The notes beneath the pieces were generated by a model. It did no database searches. It saw only the letters and a list, made by a program, of their open reading frames with translations, and was not told the DNA's origin. From Sulfuricurvum sp. (GTDB lineage Bacteria > Campylobacterota > Campylobacteria > Campylobacterales > Sulfurimonadaceae), in assembly GCA_022729835.1 (NCBI GenBank), contig DZBC01000004.1, positions 1 through 25,300 on the forward strand: 25,300 bases of DNA. The letters are read 5' to 3'. Position 1 is the stretch's first letter. Each line of letters opens with the position of its first letter. Of this stretch, positions 15,728 to 23,976 are shown in pieces. The position numbers and the translations under genes were made by a program.

Positions 15728-18046
15728 TTAGATCCCCGGACGCTTAAGCGTCTCACAAATTTCGTTAATATTCTCTTTGCTAAGGATACTTTGCAGATTG
15801 GTATAGCCGCTGAGCGAATGGGCGATACTGATGTCATGCTCAGCGGAGATAACAATACAAGGCGTATCGATGCGCTCCTCATCCATGAACTGTAGCACCT
15901 CCGAACTGACCCCGTCGATAAGGAAAAAATCAAGAATAATAAAGTCGTATCGGTTGCTCACCAGTAGCTCTTTGGCCCGGTTCACAGTATCGGTAACTGT
16001 AATACGGTAGAGCAACCTAAGGTGATCTACAATCATCTGCTGATGTGCGACACTATCTTCAACTACCAGTAGCTGTCGCGGTGAAGCACTCTCTTCGACC
16101 GTATAGGTGTGAGACTCCAGCGAAGGGATCGGTAGTTTGACGTAAAAACAGCTCCCCTTGCCACTCTCGCTCTCAACCCAAATACGCCCTTTGTGCAGCT
16201 CTTCGACGATCTTTTTACAGATCATCAGTCCCAGCCCAGTCCCCTTTTGCTCTTTGTGATAGACATTTTCTACCTGCGAAAAGGGCTTAAAGAGCTTCTC
16301 TTGATCCACTGCGGCGATCCCGACCCCATTGTCACAGACGCTAAAAAGATAGGCTTTATCCCGTTCGTCATAACTCAATGCCAGCGAGACCGATCCACCC
16401 TCAGGGGTAAACTTGATCGCATTGCTCAGCAAATTCACCAAAACCTGGCGCATCAGGTGGGCATCGAGCAGAAGATTAAGTGACTGAATATTGGGGATGG
16501 AGAGCGTCAGTCCTTTTTTTTGTGCCTGTGTTGACACCAGTGCATAGACTTGATCAATCATGGCTTTGAGACTGCTCAGTTGTGGATTAAACTGCATCTT
16601 GCCCGATTCGAGCTTGGCAAAATCCAAAATCGTATTCACCAGCTCCAGTAAACTATTTCCCGCTATATTGATCTTTTCGACATAATTTTTAACCTTAGCA
16701 GGGGTGTCAGGACGCATCATCAAAATTTGTGAAAATCCAGTAATGGCGTTGAGTGGGGTGCGCAACTCGTGGCTCATGTTCGCTAAAAAGATATCCTTCG
16801 ATCGGTTGGCGCTCTCGGCAACCTGCGCAAACGCCATCAATGAACGCTCTCGCTCCTGAATCTGGAAATGGACCTCCATCACCTCCAGTAGCAATTCAAT
16901 CATCTGGCGAAGAAAAGAGTGTATCGAGAGCGGATTGAACCTCACGCCGACATAAAGGGTCTGCTCACCCATCAATATCGTACGGTAGAGATCAAATGCT
17001 GAAGCCTCCATTGCCTCAAATCCGATCTCCACCCGTGACAAGCCCCAGGAAAAATAGCTTGCCAACTCTCCCTTGAGTGCGATAAACAGAGCATCGAAGC
17101 CCTGAGACTGCGTGTCATAGTACTTGAAATGAAAGCGCTCCATCATGCTGCGCATCGCCTTCATACCGGCAGAAAGGACCATCAAGCTCTCATTGCCGTA
17201 CTGCTGCATCGGCCTGTCAATGCGACTGGCGATCTGATCCGTGATGCCACTTAATTGCGTCAGCATACGCCCCTGTAGTTCACTCTGCGGCGCTGCCGCC
17301 AAAAAGTGCTCAAAGCTTTGATGCCAGCTTACATGTAGAGCTTTGATGTGTTCTAAATCGATCCCTATCTGCTCCAAAATCTGCGTATCCACCGGTAAGC
17401 GCTCAAGCAATGTCCCCATCATGCACCCTGAGGCGCTTATCGGTACCGCCAAATGCAACTGCTCCAGAGGCAATAACCCCCGATACACAGCGTCCACCTT
17501 GGCATAGTTGACACGGTGCAGATGCAAGGCTCCATAGAGCGCATCAAAGGTACCCATGATCTGCATATGACCGTGATCTGAAGCCTGTTCATGGCGACTA
17601 TAGGCCTCATAGCCATGGTTCATCACATATTCGGCAAACCCCAATATTCGAGCGATCAGATCGCGGCTTTGGCGGATCGCCGTGTTGACCTCTGACATAC
17701 GCGCCAGTAATTCGCGTAGCGCCCAAAACGCATAACTTACCTTGGCTCCAGAGAGCTGCATCGAGTAGTGCATAAAGCCAATCTGCTCGATCTGGTCTAC
17801 ATAGCGCTGATCAATCGGCGCCGAAAAGAGGAAAATGATAAACTCCTTGAGTTTTCGCAACAACACCGAGCCGTCGGCTTGCGCCAAAAAATGGGAGAGT
17901 TCAAGGTCGTTTTTAAGATATTGTGCATAAAACTCATCCACCAGTAGCGATGCAAAGGAGTGTAAATGCTCCCCCATTTCACTACGCCGCTCAATGAAGA
18001 GATCATCGAGATGGAAATCCCGTCGTAACTGATCGACATCGATCAC
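15728..18046 (-). CDS. Cytoplasmic hybrid histidine kinase with N-terminal globin sensor domain
   Basis: A 772-residue protein without membrane segments. Residues 25–150 resemble the globin domain of globin-coupled sensors: FASLLVDEFYAQYL, then RYVDQIEQIGFMHYSMQL, placing His93 as the proximal haem ligand, the usual O2/NO-sensing fold. A second helical module (165–250) has His177, Cys208, His238 and His242 in an arrangement like the zinc-binding CZB domain. A helical region of unknown type (250–395) leads to HisKA (His426 in FLANMSHELRTPLNA), HATPase (GTGLGLMICKKIVEEL) and a C-terminal receiver with phosphoacceptor Asp706. The start is GTG, overlapping the upstream REC gene by four bases. Kinase and receiver are certain; globin probable; CZB tentative. 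Confidence 0.85.
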   Translation of the reverse strand: MIDVDQLRRDFHLDDLFIERRSEMGEHLHSFASLLVDEFYAQYLKNDLELSHFLAQADGSVLLRKLKEFIIFLFSAPIDQRYVDQIEQIGFMHYSMQLSGAKVSYAFWALRELLARMSEVNTAIRQSRDLIARILGFAEYVMNHGYEAYSRHEQASDHGHMQIMGTFDALYGALHLHRVNYAKVDAVYRGLLPLEQLHLAVPISASGCMMGTLLERLPVDTQILEQIGIDLEHIKALHVSWHQSFEHFLAAAPQSELQGRMLTQLSGITDQIASRIDRPMQQYGNESLMVLSAGMKAMRSMMERFHFKYYDTQSQGFDALFIALKGELASYFSWGLSRVEIGFEAMEASAFDLYRTILMGEQTLYVGVRFNPLSIHSFLRQMIELLLEVMEVHFQIQERERSLMAFAQVAESANRSKDIFLANMSHELRTPLNAITGFSQILMMRPDTPAKVKNYVEKINIAGNSLLELVNTILDFAKLESGKMQFNPQLSSLKAMIDQVYALVSTQAQKKGLTLSIPNIQSLNLLLDAHLMRQVLVNLLSNAIKFTPEGGSVSLALSYDERDKAYLFSVCDNGVGIAAVDQEKLFKPFSQVENVYHKEQKGTGLGLMICKKIVEELHKGRIWVESESGKGSCFYVKLPIPSLESHTYTVEESASPRQLLVVEDSVAHQQMIVDHLRLLYRITVTDTVNRAKELLVSNRYDFIILDFFLIDGVSSEVLQFMDEERIDTPCIVISAEHDISIAHSLSGYTNLQSILSKENINEICETLKRPGI
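17329..17338. repeat. TTACATGTAG site within the globin kinase
   Basis: TACATGTA core with one flank changed. On the minus strand it encodes Leu-His-Val, including His238, one of the possible CZB zinc ligands. Confidence 0.85.
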
Positions 18047-18414
18047 GCGAGGCCCTCTAAAAAGATTTTCAGTATCGATTCAAGCTCATCAAGATTGATC
18101 GGCTTTGAGATATACGCATCAAAGCCGTGCATCAAAATACGCTCCCGATCTCCCGAAATTGCTAACGCCGTGACCGCGATAATGGGCACCTTAACCCCCA
18201 ACTCCTTGCGTAGCTTTGTAAACAGAGCCATGCCGTCCATTCCGGGCATATCAATATCGCTGAGGATAAGATCATAAGTGTCATGCCCTCCTGCTTGAAG
18301 CGAAACTTCCGCAGATTCATGCATGCTCACCTGTGCCTCTGGGTAGAGCAACTCGATCATGTCGCCCAGTACAATCCGGTTAAATTCATTATCTTCGACG
18401 ATCAAAATCCGCAT
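18043..18414 (-). CDS. Single-domain response regulator (REC only)
   Basis: A 123-residue receiver without output domain. It shows the acidic pair in IVEDNE, the phosphoacceptor Asp in LILSDIDMPGMDG, Thr in VTALA and Lys in YISKPIN. Such proteins shuttle phosphate in relays or act allosterically, as CheY does. The ATG at 18414 shares a base with the stop of the upstream REC–HD-GYP gene; a TTG one codon earlier is possible. It ends in a four-base overlap with the globin kinase, so all four genes of this minus-strand run are tightly coupled. The two flanking kinases are candidate phosphodonors. Confidence 0.9.
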   Translation of the reverse strand: MRILIVEDNEFNRIVLGDMIELLYPEAQVSMHESAEVSLQAGGHDTYDLILSDIDMPGMDGMALFTKLRKELGVKVPIIAVTALAISGDRERILMHGFDAYISKPINLDELESILKIFLEGLA

Positions 18415-19517
18415 CAACGTATCTCCTCGATTAAATCCAGTATAGAGTGTGGGTTCTCGCCATCAGGGAAGCGCTCTTTGATCATCAAAAAATCTCCAAG
18501 ATGCTCCAGAAAAAGAGCAGTCAAGGTCGGGTCAAAATGAGTGCCCGATCCCTCACGCATCATCTGCAACGTACGCTCAAGCGGCATCGCTTCTTTGTAC
18601 ACCCGCCGCGAGCTGAGCGCATCAAAGACGTCGGCAATCGCGACAATCCGCGCATACAGATGAATCTCCTCTCCCCGCTTGCCCGCCGGATAACCGCTGC
18701 CGTCATACTTCTCATGATGCTCAAGTGCGATGATCCTGCCCGCACGAAGCACCGGAAACTGATCAGAATCTTCCAGCATCTTTGCCCCCAGCAAGGCGTG
18801 TTGCTTCATGATCTCAAACTCGTTGCCCTCAAAACGTCCCGGCTTGAGCAAAATGCGATCGGGGATACCCACCTTACCGATATCATGCAAAGGAGCGGCG
18901 TACAAAATCAGTTCACACTCCTCTTCACTAAGACCAAAGAGTCGCGCCAGATGCTCGGAGTAGTAGCTCATCCGCTTGATATGTCCTCCAGTCTCAAGGT
19001 CTCGAAACTCCGAAGCACGACCCAGACGGATCGAAATCTCATACTCTGTCGCCTTGGCAAGCTTCAAACTCTCCTGCAACGCTTGGGTGCGCAAGGCCAC
19101 TTCATGCTCAAGCTCTTCATTGTACCGACTCAAACGACGCTGATAACGGCTGATCTTGGCGTAGTTGAGGGTACGAAGTTGCAACTCTTCGACGTTATAA
19201 GGCTTGGCAATAAAATCACTCGCCCCTTTGGCAAGCGCTTCATGCTTCTTCTCAGGATTGGCCGTCACCATCAGTACTGGCAAATGCGCCAAAGACGCTT
19301 CGGCACGAATCTTCGCCAAGACACTCAAACCATCCAATCTGGGCATACTAATGTCAAGCAGCACCACATCAAACGGTAGCTCCATCACCAAAGCCAGCGC
19401 CTTAAAGCCGTCAGTGGCGTTAAAGATCTGCACATCATCGTTCATCGCGAACGCCGCCTCGATCAGATCAAGATTGAAGGGTTCGTCGTCTACTGCTAGA
19501 ATGTGTATTTTGTCCAT
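18414..19517 (-). CDS. REC–HD-GYP response regulator, c-di-GMP phosphodiesterase
   Basis: A 367-residue regulator. The N-terminal receiver has AVDDE, phosphoacceptor Asp55 in VVLLDISMPRLDG and Lys105 in FIAKPYN. A coiled linker (about 120–155) leads to an HD-GYP domain with HDIGK (211–215), EHHEKYDGSGYPAG (267–279) and ADVFDALSSRRVYK, all catalytic and metal-binding blocks present. The family hydrolyses c-di-GMP to pGpG or GMP, usually promoting motility over attachment. It is the first gene of the minus-strand signalling operon, is intact, and resembles the broken plus-strand gene at 12851–13893 in layout. Its Shine–Dalgarno AAAGAG directly abuts a TTACATGTAA palindrome. Confidence 0.94.
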   Translation of the reverse strand: MDKIHILAVDDEPFNLDLIEAAFAMNDDVQIFNATDGFKALALVMELPFDVVLLDISMPRLDGLSVLAKIRAEASLAHLPVLMVTANPEKKHEALAKGASDFIAKPYNVEELQLRTLNYAKISRYQRRLSRYNEELEHEVALRTQALQESLKLAKATEYEISIRLGRASEFRDLETGGHIKRMSYYSEHLARLFGLSEEECELILYAAPLHDIGKVGIPDRILLKPGRFEGNEFEIMKQHALLGAKMLEDSDQFPVLRAGRIIALEHHEKYDGSGYPAGKRGEEIHLYARIVAIADVFDALSSRRVYKEAMPLERTLQMMREGSGTHFDPTLTALFLEHLGDFLMIKERFPDGENPHSILDLIEEIR

Positions 19518-19526
19518 AAGATCTCT

Positions 19527-19536
19527 TTACATGTAA
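19527..19536. repeat. TTACATGTAA palindrome at the REC–HD-GYP ribosome binding site
   Basis: Read on the minus strand, the palindrome ends nine bases before the ATG at 19517 and its final AA runs into AAAGAG, the presumed Shine–Dalgarno. The arrangement copies that at nifU (11766–11785). Confidence 0.9.
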
Positions 19537-19687
19537 GCAATTTGCGACAATCATAACAACATTCGTGTAAAGTGTAGCTTTAAAGACAGACCTTCTACGC
19601 CACCTTTGCCTTAAATTTCCATAGATGCACTCTCTATTTCACTACGCCCACCCACACCAGAGGCCGCCCAAAAGCTGCAGTATTTAG

Positions 19688-19717
19688 TTGAATTCAGGAT
19701 ACAAATTGAGCTAATAT
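19688..19717 (+). promoter_or_regulatory. Candidate subtilase promoter
   Basis: TTGAAT (19688–19693) and TAATAT (19712–19717) are 18 bases apart, ending 28 bases before the subtilase ATG. The match is fair. The rest of the gap 19537–19687 shows no gene, repeat or terminator that I can recognise; a minus-strand promoter for the signalling operon should lie there but is not distinct. Confidence 0.4.
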
Positions 19718-19745
19718 AGTCTATCTCATATACCATGGAGTCAAT

Positions 19746-21929
19746 ATGCAACTACTTCAGCAAGCGCTTTTGTGTGTGCTGGCCGCTTCGGTCCTTCTGG
19801 GTGCCAAGCCAATAAAGCCCCAGTTTCATCAAGAAACGACAGATCGCATCATCGTTAAATATAGAGACAAACATTTTTTGAGTAACACACAGGCCGCTTC
19901 GCTTGCGTCGCTGTTCAAATCGTCAATTCAGGTTGATGCCTCCGTAGAGCCAATGCGCCTCAATGCTCTCGGCGCCAATATCGTCAAAATTCGAGTCAAT
20001 GGCAACAAGCCATCACCCGATACAATCGCGCGCATCATCGCCGAACTCTCCAAGCGCAGTGACGTTGAGTACGCTGAACCCGACCACATCATGCGCCCCT
20101 TTAGCGTACCCAATGATACAAACTACTCAAACAGCCAATGGGACCTGCAAAACACGCCCGGCGGCGCCAACCTCGAAGGGGCGTGGGAGATTACCACAGG
20201 CAGCACCGACGATGTTGTCGCCGTAATCGATACAGGCATTTTGCCCCATGCTGAGCTTTCGGGGAAGATTCTGGATGGCTTTGATTTTATCACCGATGTC
20301 GATATGGCAAACGACCTAGACGGCCGCGATGCCAACGCGACCGATCCGGGAGATTGGTGCTACGTCGGTGATGCTTGTTATGATGATTATTACGGGGAAG
20401 ACAACAGCTCTTGGCATGGTACCCATGTTGCCGGCACCATCGCCGCACACTCGAACAACGCCTCAGGCATTGCTGGTATCAATTGGCAAGGCAAGATTTT
20501 GCCCGTGCGGGTACTGGGCAAAGGCGGCGGGTACACCAGTGATATCGCCGATGGAATGCTCTGGGCGGCTGGAGTACATATCAACGGAGTGCCGGATAAT
20601 ACCCATCCTGCCAAAGTGCTCAATATGAGCCTTGGCGGAAATTCAACCTGCTCCAATACCTATCAAAACGCAATTGATCAGATCAACGCACTCAGTAGCA
20701 TCGTTGTGGTGGCAGCCGGCAATAGCAATAAAGATGCCGCATTTGCCAACCCCGCAAGCTGCGATGGAGTCATCACCGTAGCGTCCGTAGCACGTGATGG
20801 TGGTAGAGCCTACTACAGCAACTACGGCGCCGTCGTGGAGATAGCAGCACCTGGCGGGGACAAATACATCGATACCATGATACTCTCCACAATTGATGGC
20901 GGCACCACAACCCCAAACAACGACAGCATACTCAGCGCCTATCAAGGCACCAGCATGGCTGCGCCTCATATTTCCGGTATTGTCTCTCTGATCACCTCCG
21001 TCTTGCCCGATGCGGACATAGACGTCGTCAACTATATTTTGCAACAAACAGCCAAATCCTTCCCTCAAGATGCCAATCGTACATGTAGCACTGAGCTCTG
21101 CGGCGCCGGAATCGTCGATGCAACGGCAGCACTTTTGATGGCAAACGATCCACAGACCTCCTACAGCCCCGCACTGTTGATTGAAGGCTATATGGACCGC
21201 AACCGCAACCTACGCTACAGCTTCTCTAGTGATACCGATATCGTTGATCCGCTTAGCGCATGGTCAATTTCAGGCGGCCGTCTCTACTCAAATATGATTT
21301 CCGACAACGCCAACACAACCTACGCTATCAGTCTTGACAACACCGATCTCTTCGATCTCTCATTTGATTTTGACGTCAGCTCAGAGAGTGGTTATGACGG
21401 TCTATTTTTTTATCGTAATCTCGAGAACACTTTGGCTGTATCAAGCTCAACCAATCTGCTTGATGACTACCTCTACTACCGCTACGACGAAATCCGCGTC
21501 CCTGCTACCGGCGGCACGCTTGATATGTTATGGATGTATTTTAAAGACGAAGCAACGGCCTTGGGTGCAGATCGGGCATGGATTGACAACCTAGTGATCA
21601 ACACCTATGTACGCTCACGCAAGCCAGTCTTTCCCAAGGGGGTATATACCAAACTCATCTCTATCGTCAACAACGGTGCAACTGCTCTAACACTTTCAGA
21701 CGTCACTTTGAGCAACACGGCGAAGTTTGCCTTGATCAACGAATGCCAAGAGCCACTCGGGTATCAAGAACAGTGCTATATGACACTGAATTACTACGGC
21801 GACTACAACGCATCAGATGAGACCACACTAAGCTTTAGCACCAACGACCCTGCATCTGCGAACGTTCAAAAACGCTTCACGATGGAGAAGCCAAGCATCG
21901 CGCCTGTTTTATACTACCTACTCTTCTAG
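19746..21929 (+). CDS. Secreted S8 family serine peptidase (subtilase)
   Basis: A 727-residue exported protease. A signal peptide (1–20, ending LLGA) precedes an I9-like propeptide region (about 33–115, IIVKYR to VEYAEPDHIM). The catalytic domain (125–470) has Asp162 in VVAVIDTGI, His224 in SSWHGTHVAG, oxyanion Asn326 in AAGNSN and nucleophile Ser403 in GTSMAAPH; cysteine pairs (205/211, 302/339) may form disulfides. The C-terminal 250 residues look beta-rich with repeated Asn/Asp/Ser/Thr content and could bind surface or polymer; the final ten residues IAPVLYYLLF are hydrophobic. Nutritional or surface-processing roles are possible. Both flanking genes face away or converge, so it is monocistronic. 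Confidence 0.93.
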   Translation: MQLLQQALLCVLAASVLLGAKPIKPQFHQETTDRIIVKYRDKHFLSNTQAASLASLFKSSIQVDASVEPMRLNALGANIVKIRVNGNKPSPDTIARIIAELSKRSDVEYAEPDHIMRPFSVPNDTNYSNSQWDLQNTPGGANLEGAWEITTGSTDDVVAVIDTGILPHAELSGKILDGFDFITDVDMANDLDGRDANATDPGDWCYVGDACYDDYYGEDNSSWHGTHVAGTIAAHSNNASGIAGINWQGKILPVRVLGKGGGYTSDIADGMLWAAGVHINGVPDNTHPAKVLNMSLGGNSTCSNTYQNAIDQINALSSIVVVAAGNSNKDAAFANPASCDGVITVASVARDGGRAYYSNYGAVVEIAAPGGDKYIDTMILSTIDGGTTTPNNDSILSAYQGTSMAAPHISGIVSLITSVLPDADIDVVNYILQQTAKSFPQDANRTCSTELCGAGIVDATAALLMANDPQTSYSPALLIEGYMDRNRNLRYSFSSDTDIVDPLSAWSISGGRLYSNMISDNANTTYAISLDNTDLFDLSFDFDVSSESGYDGLFFYRNLENTLAVSSSTNLLDDYLYYRYDEIRVPATGGTLDMLWMYFKDEATALGADRAWIDNLVINTYVRSRKPVFPKGVYTKLISIVNNGATALTLSDVTLSNTAKFALINECQEPLGYQEQCYMTLNYYGDYNASDETTLSFSTNDPASANVQKRFTMEKPSIAPVLYYLLF
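21080..21087. repeat. TACATGTA palindrome within the subtilase
   Basis: Flanked as GTACATGTAG; read as CGT ACA TGT AGC, Arg-Thr-Cys-Ser. Confidence 0.85.
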
Positions 21930-21949
21930 CCTTACATGTAAAGGCTAGA
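21925..21949. terminator. Bidirectional hairpin between subtilase and phoH, built on the palindrome
   Basis: A 9-bp stem, TCTAGCCTT (21925–21933) with AAGGCTAGA (21941–21949), encloses a 7-base loop and includes the palindrome TTACATGTAA (21932–21941). The TAG stop of the subtilase (21927–21929) and the TAG of the minus-strand phoH gene (21945–21947) lie at mirrored positions in the two arms. No T-tract follows on either strand, so termination efficiency is uncertain. Confidence 0.6.
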
Positions 21950-23408
21950 GGTTCTGATCGAACCAGTCGGCTACTTGAGAGCGGATGGTGTGGCGTAGCT
22001 GAATACCCGCCACGAAATCGCTGTTTTGCGCTTTTTGTAGCAGCGTCACGAGCGCGTTGCGCCGACGTGAGAGAAAAGGGTGGTCAATCTGGCGCGTATC
22101 GCCCATCACCACCAGCCGCGTCTCTTCGCCCATGCGGGTGCCGATCAGCTTGAGCGTAGCGTTGGTCATGTTCTGCGCCTCGTCGATGATGACGAATTTG
22201 CGCGAAATGGTGGTACCGCGCATGTGGGCGATGTCCATCACCTCGATGTTGTGTTTGGCCATGAAGTTGACCGTGGCGTTTTCGCTTTTGGTGGAGTTGA
22301 TGTTGCCCGTGTACTCCACCCGCGCATCGATGGAGTATTTGGCCTGATGCTCGATGGTGAAGTTGATCGCAGCGTAAAGCGGGTACATGAAATAGCCCAG
22401 CTTCTGATCCTCATCCCCCTTGCGAAAGCCCAGTTCGGCTGCCGCGTCGGTGGAAGTGATGGTGTTGCGGGCATAAACAATCCCCTCGACGATCCCTTCA
22501 TGATAAAGCTCCAACCCTGCCTGCAAGGCGACAAGCGTCTTGCCTGAGCCCGTAGAACCCGCCACGACAGTGACATAATTTTGTGGATGGGTGAGGATGG
22601 AGTAGTAGAATTTTTGCTCCAGATTGATCGGGCGGATCAGGTTTTCATTGAAGAGTTCACCAAAGCGCTTGTCAAAATCGCACCACTCCAGATGGTTGTT
22701 ATAGCTCAGCGCGTAACGCTGAATGCCCGTTTCATACCGCTCTTTGGCGCTGCTAATCGCCTCTTGGATGAAGGCAAACTGCTCAAAATTGGAGAAGTCC
22801 TGCTCTTGGGGCATCTGCGGCGTATCGTCATAGCGCACCTGATGCGCAAAATCAATACGATCAGGGTCTTCGACGCTGGCATTACGTACGCTCTGCGCAC
22901 TGAGCCCCTGCACTTCGGCAGCGATTTTAAACGAGATATCGTTGGTCAGTAGCGTCATGCTGTAGTCGCGAACGATCTCGGCAATCTTCGCGTCGTTGAG
23001 CCCTTTGACCTCATAAAAGCTCCCGCTCACACGGTATTCGTCGCGGTAAATCGCGTACAAATTGATCGGCTCAATCACGCCGGCGTGCAAGGAGGGATCG
23101 AAGCCTATGGCAATGCGGTAGTATTTATCATTGGCGCATTGCTTGACATCGACACAGCGACGCATACACTCCGGCAGAGCGTCAAAAGTGATGGTTTGAC
23201 CCGGTGAATTGTCCGCCAGACGAAAAAACTCTCTCGCCCGAAAGCCCGCTTCACCGCGCATATCATCTTTTTTGTTGTTGAGTTCGGCTAAAACAATGTT
23301 GGTAATCACAACGGCATTTTCATTATTCTGAGCGATTCGCAGAATATTGGCAGGATCATCAAGAATGACGGAGGTATCAAGGAGGTAGCAGTTTTGTTTC
23401 ACACCCAT
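21945..23408 (-). CDS. PIN–PhoH family ATPase (PhoH2-like)
   Basis: A 487-residue protein with two domains. The N-terminal PIN domain (about 1–165) starts NCYLLDTSVIL, with acidic residues Asp11, Glu42 and Asp157 in LLTNDISFK, as in RNA-cleaving PIN nucleases. The C-terminal PhoH domain has Walker A AGSTGSGKT (283–291) and Walker B FVIIDEAQNM with Asp409 and Glu410. PhoH2 proteins of this layout have been described as RNA helicase/RNases. No antitoxin-like gene lies upstream, unlike some PhoH2 loci. AAAGGAG precedes the ATG. The stop codon lies in the shared hairpin. Confidence 0.92.
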   Translation of the reverse strand: MGVKQNCYLLDTSVILDDPANILRIAQNNENAVVITNIVLAELNNKKDDMRGEAGFRAREFFRLADNSPGQTITFDALPECMRRCVDVKQCANDKYYRIAIGFDPSLHAGVIEPINLYAIYRDEYRVSGSFYEVKGLNDAKIAEIVRDYSMTLLTNDISFKIAAEVQGLSAQSVRNASVEDPDRIDFAHQVRYDDTPQMPQEQDFSNFEQFAFIQEAISSAKERYETGIQRYALSYNNHLEWCDFDKRFGELFNENLIRPINLEQKFYYSILTHPQNYVTVVAGSTGSGKTLVALQAGLELYHEGIVEGIVYARNTITSTDAAAELGFRKGDEDQKLGYFMYPLYAAINFTIEHQAKYSIDARVEYTGNINSTKSENATVNFMAKHNIEVMDIAHMRGTTISRKFVIIDEAQNMTNATLKLIGTRMGEETRLVVMGDTRQIDHPFLSRRRNALVTLLQKAQNSDFVAGIQLRHTIRSQVADWFDQNL

Positions 23409-23493
23409 AAAATCGGGCTCCTTTAGTGTGGAGTAGGAGATCGGGATATTATGGCGGCATCTGGATTAAATTTCACTTGGAGCGCCGTGACGC

Positions 23494-23527
23494 AGTTACC
23501 CTAAAGTTACCGCATCCGCCCTAAGAT
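23494..23527 (+). promoter_or_regulatory. Direct repeats upstream of the Spy-like gene, candidate OmpR-family box
   Basis: AGTTACC occurs at 23494–23500 and again at 23505–23511, an 11-base period (one helical turn), the usual spacing of half-sites for OmpR/PhoB-type dimers. A possible -10 box, TAAGAT (23522–23527), lies 10 bases further, so the second repeat would overlap the -35 position, as in class II activation. The regulator whose end is at 25240–25300 is the obvious candidate; this link is inferred. Confidence 0.45.
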
Positions 23528-23553
23528 GGCTTATTCCAAAACAGGAGAAACCA

Positions 23554-23976
23554 ATGAACAAAGTCTTACATGTAACCCTCAGCCTACTGACTGTCTCTGC
23601 GATGAGCTACGCCGCGTCTGGCACAAGCGAGAGACCCGAACCACCAAAAACATGCGCATTGATCCAAGAGCTTAACCTCAGTGAAACGCAACAAAGCGAA
23701 CTATACAACCTCTCCCAAGAGATGCACACTAACCTTCACTCGCTCACACTCAAGCATCCGCTCGTTGAAGCGACCGCTTCGGGAAGCTATGACCAAGCAC
23801 TCTATATTGAAGCGGCAAGCGTCAACGCAAAAGCCTTTAACACACTTGAAGCGCAATACGTCGGCTACGCCCTTGAAGTCCTCAGCGACACTCAGCGTAG
23901 CGCCTACCTCTTGGCCCTCGCCGCTACAAAGCCCATGCCGCACTGCTCGCTACTGCCCCATCCACGCCGCCGCTAG
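23554..23976 (+). CDS. Spy/CpxP-like periplasmic protein (LTxxQ-type)
   Basis: A 140-residue protein with a signal peptide (about 1–20, ending SYAA). The mature part is helical and contains two LTxxQ-like stretches, LNLSETQQSELYNLSQEM and LSDTQRSAYLLAL, the hallmark of the Spy, CpxP and ZraP group. It ends with a His/Cys/Arg-rich tail (MPHCSLLPHPRRR) that could bind metal. CpxP-type proteins act as periplasmic chaperones and as modulators of a sensor kinase; the gene here converges on a kinase gene, sharing three bases at the stops. The assignment rests on pattern rather than strong identity. The palindrome at 23566 falls in the signal peptide codons. Confidence 0.65.
   Translation: MNKVLHVTLSLLTVSAMSYAASGTSERPEPPKTCALIQELNLSETQQSELYNLSQEMHTNLHSLTLKHPLVEATASGSYDQALYIEAASVNAKAFNTLEAQYVGYALEVLSDTQRSAYLLALAATKPMPHCSLLPHPRRR
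23566..23575. repeat. TTACATGTAA palindrome in the Spy-like signal peptide
   Basis: Perfect 10-mer starting 12 bases after the first base of the ATG; read as TTA CAT GTA, Leu-His-Val, which puts a histidine in the signal peptide. Confidence 0.9.

Noticed and set aside
18447..19379. Long plus-strand open frame of 310 residues
   Set aside because: It is entirely antisense to the well-supported REC–HD-GYP gene, has no domain motifs and no ribosome binding site.
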